Assembly (NCBI GenBank): GCA_905221295.1
Contig: CAJNCP010000008.1
Coordinates: 1-61,183, forward strand
Direction of reading: 5' to 3'
Origin: a bacterium
Lineage (GTDB): Bacteria; Bacillota; Bacilli; Lactobacillales; Streptococcaceae
DNA: 61,183 nucleotides
Within the stretch, counting starts at the first letter, position 1. The number at the start of each line of letters is the position of its first letter. This document shows, one piece after another, positions 25,575 to 36,439 of this stretch. The translations under genes and the position numbers were made by a program. The notes beneath the pieces were generated by a model that saw only the letters and a program-made list of their open reading frames with translations, made no database searches and was not told the origin of the DNA.

Positions 25575-26555
25575 TTATGCTTTGTCTAATTGCAAGAGGG
25601 CTTCAATCTCTGCTAGGGTGCTAGCTTGTGAAATGGCTCCACGAAGTTTGGCAGCGCCAGATGTTCCCCGGAGGTAGTGAGGAGCGAGGCCACGGAATTC
25701 ACGAACGGCTACGTTTTCCCCTTTGAGGTTAATCAAGCGTTTCAAGTGCTCGTAGGCGATTTTCATCTTGTCTTCAAAAGTCAAGTCAGGGAGAATTTCT
25801 CCTGTTTCAAAGTAGTGATTGATTTGGTTGAAGAGGTAAGGATTTCCCATGGCGGCACGTCCAATCATAACGGCATCTGCACCGACTTCTTCGATACGCT
25901 GTTTGGCTTCTTGGACAGTGCGGATGTCACCGTTGGCGATGAATGGAATCTTGGTCAAAGCTTGAGCAACCTTGTGAAGGGTCTCGAGGTCTGCGTGACC
26001 TGTGTACATTTGTTCGCGGGTACGACCGTGCATAGCGAGAGCAGAGACACCTGCAGCCTCAGCAGCGAGGGCATTCTCCACGGCTAGGGATGGATCAGAC
26101 CAGCCAGTACGCATTTTGACAGTGAGGGGGATATCAAGGACAGATTGGACCTTGTTGATGATAGAGTAGATCTTGTCTGGGTCCTTGAGCCACATCGCCC
26201 CAGCTTCGTTCTTTACGATTTTATTAACGGGACAGCCCATGTTGATATCAACGATATCTGTCTTGGTGTTTTCTTGGATGAATTCTGCTGCGCGAGCGAG
26301 GCTGTCTTCATCACTACCAAAAAGTTGGATAGAAACTGGATTTTCGCCTTCATCGATATGAAGCATGTGCAGGGTTTTTTCGTTATTGTATTGGATTCCT
26401 TTGTCAGAAACCATTTCCATGACAACAAGTCCTGCACCAAGCTCTTTTGCGATAGTACGAAAGGCTGAGTTGGTAACTCCTGCCATGGGTGCTAAAACGG
26501 TACGATTGGGAATCTCAACATTGCCAATCATAAAAGGTGTATTAAGATTTGTCAC
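25575..26555 (-). CDS. dusB: tRNA-dihydrouridine synthase DusB
   Basis: An FMN enzyme of about 326 residues that reduces uridine to dihydrouridine in tRNA D-loops. The TIM barrel carries [30 protein letters not shown] (catalytic Cys within GCP), [19 protein letters not shown] and ANGDI. The longest ORF starts at 26585, but I place the start at GTG 26555: GGAGG lies nine bases before it and the protein begins at the family N-terminus [10 protein letters not shown]. This overlaps the end of hslO by 14 bases, so the two genes are coupled. Confidence 0.92.
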   Translation of the reverse strand: MTNLNTPFMIGNVEIPNRTVLAPMAGVTNSAFRTIAKELGAGLVVMEMVSDKGIQYNNEKTLHMLHIDEGENPVSIQLFGSDEDSLARAAEFIQENTKTDIVDINMGCPVNKIVKNEAGAMWLKDPDKIYSIINKVQSVLDIPLTVKMRTGWSDPSLAVENALAAEAAGVSALAMHGRTREQMYTGHADLETLHKVAQALTKIPFIANGDIRTVQEAKQRIEEVGADAVMIGRAAMGNPYLFNQINHYFETGEILPDLTFEDKMKIAYEHLKRLINLKGENVAVREFRGLAPHYLRGTSGAAKLRGAISQASTLAEIEALLQLDKA

Positions 26556-27414
26556 GGATGAGTTCCTCCAGGTCGTTTTCATCAAAGTTATAAGTAGTTT
26601 GGCAGAATTGACAAGTAATTTCTGCCCCGTGGTCTTCCTCTTTCATTTCCTCAAGGTCTGAAGTTGGAAGGCTGGCAAGAGCGTCCAAAAAGCGATCTTT
26701 GCTGCAGTCACATTGGAAACGGATTTCTTCTTCAGATAGGCGTTTGTAGGATTCGTCACCGTAGATAGCCTTGAGGAGAGCTTCGATATGGTCTTCGCTT
26801 TCCAGAAGTGTTGAGATAGCTGGCATTTCTTGGATGCGTTTCTCAAAGCGAGCAATCTCTTCTTCCTTGGCCCCTGGCAATACTTGGAGAAGAAAACCAC
26901 CGGCAACTTCGACCTTGTCGTCTTTGTCTAAAAGAACATTGAGGCCGACTGCTGAAGGAGTTTGTTGGCTTTCTGTCAGGTAGTAGGCCAAGTCTTCACC
27001 GATTTCCCCAGAGATGAGAGGAGTCATGGAGTTGTAAGGATTTCCAGTGCCATAGTCTGTGATAACGAGAAATTGACCATTGCCGACAAAAGGTCCGACA
27101 AGGACTTCACCAGTTGCAGTTTTTTTGATGTTAACACCTGGATTTTGAACGTAGCCTTTGACGTTGCCCTTGGTATCTGCGACGGTGATGATGGCGCCGA
27201 GAGAGCTGGTTCCAAGAACTTTAATCGTTAGCTTGGTATTTCCTTTTTCATTGGCTGCGAGAATTTGGCTAGCGATAAGGGTACGACCAAGTGCGACAGT
27301 TGAACTGGCTTGAGTTTGATGTTTTTCTTGAGCAGTGCGGACGGTTTCTGTGCTGTCAAGGACAAAAGCACGAAAGGCTCCGCTTTCTGATATAGTTTTA
27401 ATAATTTTATCCAT
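26542..27414 (-). CDS. hslO: Redox-regulated chaperone Hsp33
   Basis: A 290-residue holdase chaperone activated by oxidative unfolding. The N-terminal substrate domain (about 1-230) is followed by a C-terminal redox switch with zinc cysteines in CDC (FQCDCSKDR) and CxxC ([10 protein letters not shown]). Family motifs [10 protein letters not shown] and FLLQVLPGA are present. It is first in a two-gene operon with dusB, the usual arrangement in streptococci. Confidence 0.95.
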   Translation of the reverse strand: MDKIIKTISESGAFRAFVLDSTETVRTAQEKHQTQASSTVALGRTLIASQILAANEKGNTKLTIKVLGTSSLGAIITVADTKGNVKGYVQNPGVNIKKTATGEVLVGPFVGNGQFLVITDYGTGNPYNSMTPLISGEIGEDLAYYLTESQQTPSAVGLNVLLDKDDKVEVAGGFLLQVLPGAKEEEIARFEKRIQEMPAISTLLESEDHIEALLKAIYGDESYKRLSEEEIRFQCDCSKDRFLDALASLPTSDLEEMKEEDHGAEITCQFCQTTYNFDENDLEELIRDKS

Positions 27415-27600
27415 AGCTACTATTTTAGCATAAAAATGCTCAAAGGGGGAGCCGTGTGTTTGCTGTCATTTTTTAATCGTTTAATGTGTGATAATAGGTG
27501 TTAGGATTTTGAGGAAATGGAATTGTTGATAACAATTTTTATTAATATTTTAACTTATCTTAAAATAACCTAAACCGAACTGTTAAGTGACGGTAAACAG

Positions 27601-27630
27601 TTGAAAAAAAGGTTGATAAAATGGTAAAAT
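27601..27630 (+). promoter_or_regulatory. Promoter of the dlt operon
   Basis: TTGAAA (27601-27606), 18-base spacer, TAAAAT (27625-27630) with TGG extended -10. The inverted repeat AACTGTT/AACAGTT (27578-27602) touches the -35. Upstream on the minus strand at about 27546-27562 TTTAAG-N5-TTAAAA weakly resembles the CiaR box; dlt is, as I recall, in the pneumococcal CiaR regulon. Confidence 0.6.
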
Positions 27631-27705
27631 GTTAGGAAGATAAGACAGTAAATGCATAGTTGCATAGCTTTTTTGAAAAATCATAGAAAATTGAACACAC
27701 TAACT

Positions 27706-27837
27706 ATGGGAAAACACAGAAAATTGTATATGTTTTTGGGACAGACCGTCCTATATTTTGTAATCTTACTTGGTTTGCTTTATTTTTTTAGTTACCTTGG
27801 TCAGAGCCAAGGCACCTTTATTTATAATGAGTTCTAG
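27706..27837 (+). CDS. dltX: DltX, small membrane protein of teichoic acid D-alanylation
   Basis: A 43-residue single-pass membrane protein whose C-terminal motif (GTFIYNEF) is the conserved DltX tail. It works with DltB/DltD in passing D-alanine across the membrane. The start is not certain. ATG 27706 gives the usual family length but lacks a ribosome site. The same frame also opens at TTG 27673 and ATG 27652, and the stretch between encodes a near-repeat of the N-terminus (NHRKLN versus KHRKLY). It lies 20 bases before dltA. Confidence 0.8.
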   Translation: MGKHRKLYMFLGQTVLYFVILLGLLYFFSYLGQSQGTFIYNEF

Positions 27838-27857
27838 TTTTAAAGGAGAAATGAACT

Positions 27858-29408
27858 GTGTCTAATAAACCGATAAAAGATATGATTGAAACGATTGAGC
27901 ACTTTGCTCAAACACAGCCAACATATCCTGTCTACAATGTTTTAGGTCAAGAGCACACTTATGGTAATCTGAAGGCTGATTCAGATAGTTTAGCAGCAGC
28001 TATTGATCGACTTGGCTTGCCTGAGAAATCTCCAGTCGTCGTTTTTGGTGGTCAGGAGTATGAGATGTTGGCTACCTTTGTAGCGCTAACTAAGTCAGGT
28101 CATGCCTATATTCCCATCGATAGCCATTCAGCCTTAGAACGGGTAGCTGCTATCGTAGAAGTAGCAGAACCGAGCTTGATTATTGCCATCTCGGATTTTC
28201 CATTAGAGCAAACTAGCACACCGATGCTGAATTTGGAGCAAGTTCATGAAGCTTTTGCTCAAGGGGATAGCTATGAGATGACGCATCCAGTCAAGGGAGA
28301 TGACAACTACTACATCATCTTTACTTCTGGTACGACTGGTAAGCCAAAGGGAGTGCAGATTTCCCATGACAATCTCCTCAGCTTTACCAACTGGATGATT
28401 ACAGATAAGGAATTTGCGACACCAAGTCGTCCACAAATGCTGGCTCAGCCCCCTTATTCTTTTGACCTATCTGTCATGTACTGGGCACCGACCTTGGCAC
28501 TTGGTGGCACGCTTTTCGCTCTTCCATCTGCCATTACTCAGAACTTCAAAAAACTCTTTGCGACGATTTTTTCCTTGCCCATTGCTATCTGGACCTCAAC
28601 ACCGTCCTTTGCAGATATGGCCATGTTATCAGAGGACTTTAACAGTGAGAAAATGCCAGGAATCACGCATTTCTACTTTGATGGTGAAGAATTGACGGTC
28701 AAAACAGCTCAAAAACTGCGCGAGCGATTCCCAAATGCTCGTATTATCAATGCCTACGGTCCAACAGAAGCGACAGTGGCTTTGTCAGCAGTTGCCGTCA
28801 CTGATGAGATGTTGGCGACTCTCAAACGCCTGCCAATCGGCTATACCAAGGCTGATTCTCCAACCTTTATCATTGATGAGGAAGGTAAGAAAGTTCCAAA
28901 TGGTGAACAGGGAGAAATCATCGTCTCAGGACCCGCTGTTTCAAAAGGCTATATGAATAATCCTGAAAAAACGGCAGAAGCTTTCTTTGAATTCGAAGGT
29001 CTTCCAGCTTACCACACAGGGGATGTAGGAACCATGACAGATGAGGGCTTGCTTCTCTATGGTGGACGCATGGATTTCCAGATTAAGTTTAATGGTTATC
29101 GCATTGAGCTTGAAGATGTCTCTCAAAACCTCAACAAGTCTCGCTATATCGAGTCGGCTGTTGCTGTCCCACGTTATAACAAGGACCACAAGGTACAAAA
29201 TCTACTGGCCTATGTCATCCTAAGGGACGGTGTTCGTGAACAGTTTGAACGTGATATCGATATTACCAAGGCTATCAAAGAAGACCTAGCAGATATCATG
29301 ATGTCTTATATGATGCCGTCTAAGTTTCTCTATCGAGATAGTTTGCCGCTAACGCCTAATGGTAAAATTGATATCAAGGGCTTGATTAACGAGGTAAACA
29401 GTAGATGA
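27858..29408 (+). CDS. dltA: D-alanine--D-alanyl carrier protein ligase DltA
   Basis: A 516-residue ANL-superfamily adenylating enzyme that activates D-alanine with ATP and loads it onto the DltC carrier. The A3 loop is [11 protein letters not shown] near residue 155, the A5 motif [10 protein letters not shown] near 298, and the catalytic C-terminal lysine lies in [10 protein letters not shown] near 502. The start is GTG with AAAGGAG about nine bases upstream. It overlaps dltB by four bases. Confidence 0.97.
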   Translation: MSNKPIKDMIETIEHFAQTQPTYPVYNVLGQEHTYGNLKADSDSLAAAIDRLGLPEKSPVVVFGGQEYEMLATFVALTKSGHAYIPIDSHSALERVAAIVEVAEPSLIIAISDFPLEQTSTPMLNLEQVHEAFAQGDSYEMTHPVKGDDNYYIIFTSGTTGKPKGVQISHDNLLSFTNWMITDKEFATPSRPQMLAQPPYSFDLSVMYWAPTLALGGTLFALPSAITQNFKKLFATIFSLPIAIWTSTPSFADMAMLSEDFNSEKMPGITHFYFDGEELTVKTAQKLRERFPNARIINAYGPTEATVALSAVAVTDEMLATLKRLPIGYTKADSPTFIIDEEGKKVPNGEQGEIIVSGPAVSKGYMNNPEKTAEAFFEFEGLPAYHTGDVGTMTDEGLLLYGGRMDFQIKFNGYRIELEDVSQNLNKSRYIESAVAVPRYNKDHKVQNLLAYVILRDGVREQFERDIDITKAIKEDLADIMMSYMMPSKFLYRDSLPLTPNGKIDIKGLINEVNSR

Positions 29409-30649
29409 TGGAGCTTTATAAACAGCTACCTCATTTGGAACCTTATGGTGATCTTCAGTACTTTTTATACGTAATTGCTGCGACTTTGCCTATCTTTATC
29501 GGTCTTTTTTTCAAGAAACGTTTTGCCTTGTACGAGGTGCTGGTTAGTCTCTTCTTTATCGTCACCATGTTGGTCGGTGGAAAGACGAATCAAATAAGCG
29601 CTCTTATCCTTTATGTTATCTGGCAAGTACTTCTTGTATCATTCTACAAAAGGTACAGGAAACAACGGGATAGTAAATGGATATTTTATCTAGTTAGCTT
29701 TTTATCCCTATTGCCTATCGTCTTTGTGAAAGTATCTCCTGCTATTCATGGCCCTCAATCTTTGTTTGGATTTTTAGGGATTTCTTACTTGACCTTTCGT
29801 GCGGTAGGGGTTATCGTTGAATTGAGAGACGGTGTCATCAAGGATTTAACGATTTGGCAATTCTTGCGTTTTCTTCTTTTTATGCCGACTTTCTCAAGTG
29901 GTCCCATTGATCGTTTCAAACGCTTCAATGAAAATTATGAGACCATTCCTGAGCGGGATGAGCTGATGGATATGCTAGAAGAGGCTGTCAAATATATCAT
30001 GCTTGGCTTCCTCTACAAGTTTATCTTGGCTCACATTTTAGGAGAGACATTATTGCCTCCGCTGAAAAATTTGGCCTTGCAGACAGGTGGTTTCTTTAAT
30101 CATTATGCTCTGGCGGTGATGTATACCTTTGGTCTAGAATTGTTCTTTGACTTTGCGGGCTACTCTATGTTTGCCTTAGCCATCTCCAATTTGATGGGGA
30201 TTCATAGTCCCATCAACTTTAACAAGCCCTTTTTATCAAGGGATTTAAAGGAATTTTGGAATCGCTGGCACATGAGTCTGTCTTTCTGGTTCCGTGACTT
30301 TGTCTTTATGCGGATGGTGATGGTGTTGACCAGAAAGAAGGTCTTTAAAAATCGCAATGTGACCTCAAGTGTAGCCTATATTCTCAATATGCTGATTATG
30401 GGATTCTGGCATGGAGTGACCTGGTACTACATCGTCTATGGACTTTTTCATGGGATTGGGCTGGTTATCAATGACGCTTGGGTTCGTAAGAAAAAAGCGC
30501 TCAATAAAGAACGGAAAAAAGCTGGGAAGGCTTCCTTACCTGAGAATCGCTGGATTCAGTTGCTTGGCATGGTTGTCACCTTCCATGTCGTGATGGTTTC
30601 ATTCTTAATCTTTTCTGGATTTTTGAATGATTTGTGGTTTAAAAAATAA
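29405..30649 (+). CDS. dltB: D-alanyl transfer membrane protein DltB (MBOAT)
   Basis: A 414-residue polytopic membrane protein of the MBOAT acyltransferase family. It contains the MBOAT core ([16 protein letters not shown]) and the invariant histidine in FWHGVTWYY near residue 337. It accepts D-alanine from DltC on the inside and passes it outward to lipoteichoic acid through DltD. The start overlaps the dltA stop. Confidence 0.96.
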   Translation: MMELYKQLPHLEPYGDLQYFLYVIAATLPIFIGLFFKKRFALYEVLVSLFFIVTMLVGGKTNQISALILYVIWQVLLVSFYKRYRKQRDSKWIFYLVSFLSLLPIVFVKVSPAIHGPQSLFGFLGISYLTFRAVGVIVELRDGVIKDLTIWQFLRFLLFMPTFSSGPIDRFKRFNENYETIPERDELMDMLEEAVKYIMLGFLYKFILAHILGETLLPPLKNLALQTGGFFNHYALAVMYTFGLELFFDFAGYSMFALAISNLMGIHSPINFNKPFLSRDLKEFWNRWHMSLSFWFRDFVFMRMVMVLTRKKVFKNRNVTSSVAYILNMLIMGFWHGVTWYYIVYGLFHGIGLVINDAWVRKKKALNKERKKAGKASLPENRWIQLLGMVVTFHVVMVSFLIFSGFLNDLWFKK

Positions 30650-32162
<1,513 letters not shown>

Positions 32163-32170
32163 AATGAGCT

Positions 32171-32202
32171 AAAAGTTTGGGATTTGAACCCAAGCTTTTT
32201 TG
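32171..32202 (+). terminator. Terminator of the dlt operon
   Basis: Stem AAAAGTTTGGG/CCCAAGCTTTT (one wobble) with loop ATTTGAA, followed by T. Confidence 0.85.
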
Positions 32203-32241
32203 TTTAAATGGCGAATATTTAAGATACAAATGGGTCAAAAG

Positions 32242-32270
32242 TTTCAAAATTTTTAGAAATAGCGTATAAT
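32242..32270 (+). promoter_or_regulatory. Promoter of the surface 5'-nucleotidase gene
   Basis: TTTCAA (32242-32247), 17-base spacer, TATAAT (32265-32270), 35 bases before the ATG. Confidence 0.65.
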
Positions 32271-32304
32271 ATAAAAGAGAAAAAGAAAAGAAAGGGATTT
32301 TAAA

Positions 32305-34338
32305 ATGAACAAACGTTCTTTGTTACCTGTCTTATCGACAGCCCTGTTAGCTCCAGCCTTCTTAGCTGGACAAGTCTATGCTGAAGAAGCAACAACTCCT
32401 GCAGAAAGTTCAGCTGTCGTGGCGACTCCAGCTCCTGTTGAGAGCCCTGCAGTACCGGAAACTTCGGCAACTTCAGAAGCGGTTGCACCTGCAGAAGCTC
32501 CGTCAGCTCCTGCTGAATCTACTAAAAGCGAAGAAAAGGACACCGTTATCTTACACACCAATGATGTCCATGGTCGTATTGTAGAGGAAAAGGGAGTAAT
32601 TGGAGATGCCAAGTTAGCGACTGTCATTGAGCAGGAACGCGCGAAATCAAATCAAAATACTCTGGTTGTTGATGCGGGAGACGCTTTTCAAGGTTTACCG
32701 ATTTCCAACTCTACAAAGGGTGAAGCACGCGCTGAAATTCTTAATAAGATGCAGTATGATGCCATGGCAGTAGGAAATCATGAGTTTGACTTTGGTTTAG
32801 ACGAAGCTAAGAAATACAAGGAAATCTTGAAATTCCCATTACTTAGCTCAAATACCTACGTCAATGGAGCCCGTCTCTTTGAAGCTTCTACAATCGTGGA
32901 TAAAGATAAGACTGTGGAAGGTGATGAGTTTGTTGTAATCGGTGTAACAACACCTGAAACAGCTACCAAAACTCACCCTAAAAATGTCAAAGGGGTAACT
33001 TTTACAGATCCAATCTCTGAAGTCAATAAGGTCATCGAAGAAGTTCAAGCTAAGGCTCGTGCAGAAGGTAAGGACTACAAACACTATGTTGTGCTGGCTC
33101 ACTTGGGTGTGGATACCACAACCCCAGTCGAATGGCGTGGTTCAACTTTGGCAGAAGCCTTGTCTAAAAATCCTCGTTTGAAAGGGAAACGCGTAACAGT
33201 AATCGACGGTCACTCTCATACAGTAGAATCAACGACCTATGGAGACAATGTTACCTATAACCAAACAGGGAGTTACCTTCATAATGTAGGAAAAATCACC
33301 TACAAATCACGTCAGCTTTTGGGCAATCCAACTCAGATTCCGGCTGCTGATGCTAAAAAATTACCAGCCAATCCAACAGTTGAAAAACTAGTCAAAGACA
33401 TTAAACAAAAATACGATGCTGAAAATGCAGTTGAGATTGTCTCAAACAGCCCTGTAGAACTAAACGGTGATCGTGAAAATGTTCGGGTTCGTGAAACTAA
33501 CCTCGGAAACGTCGTAGCGGACTCCCTCTATCAGTATGGTCAAACAGGATTTAGCCATCCGACTGACATCGCTGTGACAAATGGTGGTGGCTTGCGTGAA
33601 ACTATTGCAAAAGGCAAACCTATCACTAAAGGAAATGTCATTGCCGTTCTTCCATTTGGAAATACCATCTCACAAATCCAAGTGACGGGGCAACAAGTTT
33701 TGGATATGTTTGAAAAATCACTCGGATCTATCTTGCAGGTTGATAAGGATGGCAAGAAGGTCTTGGATGAGAACGGGCAACCATTGTTAGAACCAAGTGG
33801 AGGCTTCTTACAAGTTTCAGGTGTGAAGGTCTACTATGATACTAACCTACCATCAGGCAAACGTGTCTTGGCCATTCAGGTTAAAAACCGTGCAACTGGT
33901 CGTTATGAACTACTGGACCTCGCAAAAACATACTATCTTGCAACCAATGATTTCTTAGCTGCAGGTGGTGATGGCTACACTATGTTAGGTGGCGCGCGTG
34001 AAGAAGGTCCGTCTATGGATGCTGCCTTTGAAGAGTATCTGAAAACCGCTGATTTGACCCAGTATGAAAAGATTAATCCGAACTCACGGACGATTTCTGT
34101 GGATTCTAAAAACTTTAGTCTACCAGTAGAAACGCCTCAAACGAATGCGGCTGCTAATGATGCGACTACAAATGTGCCATTGACTTATGAGGTGGCAAGT
34201 CAATTTAGCAAGAAGGCAGTTGTCTCAGAAAAGGCCCTCCCAAATACAGGAAGCGAACAGTCCATCTTCTTGCTCTTGATGGGAATGGTAGCTGGTTTGG
34301 CAGGTATCTTATCGAGCCGAAAACCAAAACAAAAATAG
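32305..34338 (+). CDS. Wall-anchored 5'-nucleotidase / metallophosphoesterase (LPXTG)
   Basis: A 677-residue surface enzyme. A signal peptide (about 1-26, AGQVYA) precedes an Ala/Pro/Ser-rich linker (27-75) and a metallophosphatase domain (about 80-300) with HTNDVHG (84-90), GDAFQG, GNHEFDFG (157-164) and GHSHT. The 5'-nucleotidase C-terminal domain (about 350-540) contains NGGGLRE and TNDFLAAGGDGY. The sortase motif LPNTG at about 645 is followed by a hydrophobic segment and a KPKQK tail. Such ecto-nucleotidases release adenosine from AMP/ADP/ATP, blunting neutrophil killing in related streptococci, and supply nucleosides. Exact substrate range cannot be read from sequence. Confidence 0.92.
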   Translation: MNKRSLLPVLSTALLAPAFLAGQVYAEEATTPAESSAVVATPAPVESPAVPETSATSEAVAPAEAPSAPAESTKSEEKDTVILHTNDVHGRIVEEKGVIGDAKLATVIEQERAKSNQNTLVVDAGDAFQGLPISNSTKGEARAEILNKMQYDAMAVGNHEFDFGLDEAKKYKEILKFPLLSSNTYVNGARLFEASTIVDKDKTVEGDEFVVIGVTTPETATKTHPKNVKGVTFTDPISEVNKVIEEVQAKARAEGKDYKHYVVLAHLGVDTTTPVEWRGSTLAEALSKNPRLKGKRVTVIDGHSHTVESTTYGDNVTYNQTGSYLHNVGKITYKSRQLLGNPTQIPAADAKKLPANPTVEKLVKDIKQKYDAENAVEIVSNSPVELNGDRENVRVRETNLGNVVADSLYQYGQTGFSHPTDIAVTNGGGLRETIAKGKPITKGNVIAVLPFGNTISQIQVTGQQVLDMFEKSLGSILQVDKDGKKVLDENGQPLLEPSGGFLQVSGVKVYYDTNLPSGKRVLAIQVKNRATGRYELLDLAKTYYLATNDFLAAGGDGYTMLGGAREEGPSMDAAFEEYLKTADLTQYEKINPNSRTISVDSKNFSLPVETPQTNAAANDATTNVPLTYEVASQFSKKAVVSEKALPNTGSEQSIFLLLMGMVAGLAGILSSRKPKQK

Positions 34339-34356
34339 GTTAAATTTCATATCTAG

Positions 34357-34404
34357 AAGAGTCTAGGGAAACGTTTTTACGCCTTTTTCCCTTGACTCTT
34401 TTTT
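34357..34404 (+). terminator. Terminator of the 5'-nucleotidase gene
   Basis: Arms AAGAGTCTAGGGAA (34357-34370) and TTCCCTTGACTCTT (34387-34400), with one mismatch, then TTTT. The 3' arm contains the -35 hexamer (TTGACT) of the adcR promoter, so terminator and promoter share sequence. Confidence 0.88.
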
Positions 34405-34430
34405 GGTTTATGATATAATTAACCAGTAAA
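34392..34430 (+). promoter_or_regulatory. adcR promoter and AdcR zinc operator
   Basis: TTGACT (34392-34397), 16-base spacer, TGA-TATAAT (-10 at 34414-34419). TTAACCAGTAAA (34419-34430) matches the AdcR consensus TTAACYRGTTAA at 11 of 12 positions and overlaps the -10. Zinc-bound AdcR would repress its own operon from here. Confidence 0.82.
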
Positions 34431-34486
34431 GAATCGGTGGCTATCTCTATTTTTTACGAAAAAGATAGCTAGGGAAGGAGTAACAC

Positions 34487-34927
34487 ATGAGACAGCTTGC
34501 ACAGGAAATCGATAACTTTTTAAACGAGGTGATCTTGAGATCTGAGAACCAGCATGAAATTCTAATCGGGCATTGCACCAGTGACGTTGCCTTGACCAAT
34601 ACTCAGGAACACATCCTCATGCTCTTGTCAGAAGAATCCCTAACCAACTCGGAGTTGGCCCGTCGCCTCAATGTCAGTCAGGCAGCAGTGACCAAGGCTA
34701 TCAAGTCTTTGGTCAAAGAGGGTATGTTAGAGACATCCAGAGATCCAAAGGATGCGCGTGTGATTTTTTACCAACTGACAGAGCTGGCTCGACCGGTGGC
34801 AGAGGAACACCACCATCATCACGAACATACGCTCTTAGCCTATGAACAAGTAGCAAGTCAGTTTACTCCAAATGAACAAGAAGTGATTCAGCGGTTTTTA
34901 ACTGCTTTAGTAGGAGAAATCAAATAA
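34487..34927 (+). CDS. adcR: Zinc-responsive MarR-family repressor AdcR
   Basis: A 146-residue winged-helix repressor (HTH about 52-76: [21 protein letters not shown]). All known zinc ligands are present: Glu24, His42, His108 and His112 for site 1; Cys30, Glu41 and Glu107 for site 2. With zinc bound it represses adcRCBA and other zinc-uptake genes. The His-rich stretch at 108-112 is typical. It is first in the operon, and its stop overlaps the adcC start by one base. Confidence 0.97.
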   Translation: MRQLAQEIDNFLNEVILRSENQHEILIGHCTSDVALTNTQEHILMLLSEESLTNSELARRLNVSQAAVTKAIKSLVKEGMLETSRDPKDARVIFYQLTELARPVAEEHHHHHEHTLLAYEQVASQFTPNEQEVIQRFLTALVGEIK

Positions 34928-35631
34928 TGCGGTATATTACAGTAGAGGACTTGTCTTTCTATTATGACAAGGAACCTGTCCTCGAACACATCAACTACAG
35001 TGTTGATAGTGGGGAGTTTGTCACCCTGACTGGTGAAAATGGAGCTGCCAAGACAACGCTTATCAAGGCGAGCCTAGGCATCTTGCAACCAAGATTTGGC
35101 AAGGTAACCATCTCAAAGACAAATACTCATGGGAAAAAGCTTAGGATCGCTTATCTTCCCCAGCAGATTGCCAGTTTTAATGCTGGTTTTCCCAGTACAG
35201 TTTATGAATTTGTCAAGTCGGGTCGCTATCCTCGAAAGGGTTGGTTCCGTCGCTTGAACGCCCATGATGAGGAGCATATCAAGGCCAGTCTAGACTCAGT
35301 TGGTATGTGGGAACACCGTGACAAACGAATTGGCTCCCTCTCGGGGGGGCAAAAGCAACGAGCAGTGATTGCTCGGATGTTTGCTTCTGATCCAGATATC
35401 TTTGTCTTGGATGAGCCGACGACAGGGATGGATGCTGGAAGCAAAAATGAATTTTACGAACTCATGCACCACAGTGCCCACCATCATGGCAAGGCTGTTT
35501 TGATGATTACCCATGACCCTGAGGAGGTCAAGGACTATGCGGATCGCAATATCCATCTAGTGCGCAATCAAGACTCGCCATGGCGTTGTTTCAACGTTCA
35601 CGAAAGCGACCAGGAGGTGGAACATGCTTAG
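34927..35631 (+). CDS. adcC: Zinc ABC transporter ATP-binding protein AdcC
   Basis: A 234-residue ATPase of the metal-type ABC transporter. The Walker A loop reads GENGAAKTT (about 37-45), with Ala where most ABC proteins have Gly before Lys. The same sequence occurs in the pneumococcal protein as I recall, so it is a family trait rather than decay. Signature [10 protein letters not shown], Walker [12 protein letters not shown] and switch His in MITHDPEE are intact. It overlaps adcB by eight bases. Confidence 0.95.
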   Translation: MRYITVEDLSFYYDKEPVLEHINYSVDSGEFVTLTGENGAAKTTLIKASLGILQPRFGKVTISKTNTHGKKLRIAYLPQQIASFNAGFPSTVYEFVKSGRYPRKGWFRRLNAHDEEHIKASLDSVGMWEHRDKRIGSLSGGQKQRAVIARMFASDPDIFVLDEPTTGMDAGSKNEFYELMHHSAHHHGKAVLMITHDPEEVKDYADRNIHLVRNQDSPWRCFNVHESDQEVEHA

Positions 35632-36430
35632 TTTGTTATCTTATGACTTCATGCAGCGAGCCTTCTTGGCTGTCATTGCCATGAGTCTCTTTTCTCCAGT
35701 CCTTGGGACCTTCCTTATCTTACGTCGTCAGAGTTTGATGAGTGATACACTCAGTCACGTTTCTCTATCAGGGGTAGCCTTTGGTCTGGTTTTGGGGATT
35801 TCTCCAACTATTTCAACCATTGCTATCGTCTTGATCGCAGCGGTCTTTCTAGAGTATCTCCGGACAGTCTATAAGAACTTTATGGAAATCGGGACAGCTA
35901 TCCTCATGTCAACAGGACTTGCAGTGTCTCTTATCGTGATGAGTAAGGGTAAAAGTTCGAGCTCCATGAGTTTGGACCAATATCTCTTTGGGTCTATTGT
36001 GACCATTAGCCAGGAGCAGGTGATATTCCTCTTTGCCATTGCTGCGGTCGTTTTACTCTTGACTTTCTTGTTCTTGCGCCCAATGTATATACTGACTTTT
36101 GATGAGGATACGGCCTTTGTGGATGGCTTGCCAGTTCGTACCATGTCTATTCTTTTTAACATGGTGACAGGGGTGGCTATTGCTCTTATGATTCCAGCTG
36201 CAGGAGCTCTTCTGGTGTCGACTATTATGGTCTTGCCAGCTAGTATTGCCCTTCGTCTGGGTAAAAACTTTAAATCTGTTATGTTACTGGCTAGTGCGAT
36301 TGGCTTTTTGGGAATGGTAGCGGGGCTTTACATCTCCTATTATGCGGAGACTCCTGCTAGTGCAAGTATCACCATTATCTTTGTAGTTGTCTTTTTATCA
36401 GTCAGTCTACTCAAGCGTTATATCAAATAG
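35624..36430 (+). CDS. adcB: Zinc ABC transporter permease AdcB
   Basis: A 268-residue ABC-3 family metal permease with about eight hydrophobic helices and motifs [16 protein letters not shown] and [21 protein letters not shown] segments ([17 protein letters not shown] is in the sequence). It forms the membrane channel for AdcA-delivered zinc. Its position between adcC and adcA is the standard order. Confidence 0.96.
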   Translation: MLSLLSYDFMQRAFLAVIAMSLFSPVLGTFLILRRQSLMSDTLSHVSLSGVAFGLVLGISPTISTIAIVLIAAVFLEYLRTVYKNFMEIGTAILMSTGLAVSLIVMSKGKSSSSMSLDQYLFGSIVTISQEQVIFLFAIAAVVLLLTFLFLRPMYILTFDEDTAFVDGLPVRTMSILFNMVTGVAIALMIPAAGALLVSTIMVLPASIALRLGKNFKSVMLLASAIGFLGMVAGLYISYYAETPASASITIIFVVVFLSVSLLKRYIK

Positions 36431-36439
36431 GAGAATGAA

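Noticed and set aside
27546..27562. CiaR box upstream of dlt
   Set aside because: Only one half matches TTTAAG and the second half has two mismatches, so it is mentioned in the dlt promoter entry but not called as a site.
34927..35631. adcC as a broken ATPase because of the GENGAAKTT Walker A
   Set aside because: The same loop occurs in the pneumococcal AdcC as I remember it, and Lys, Thr and all other ATPase motifs are intact.
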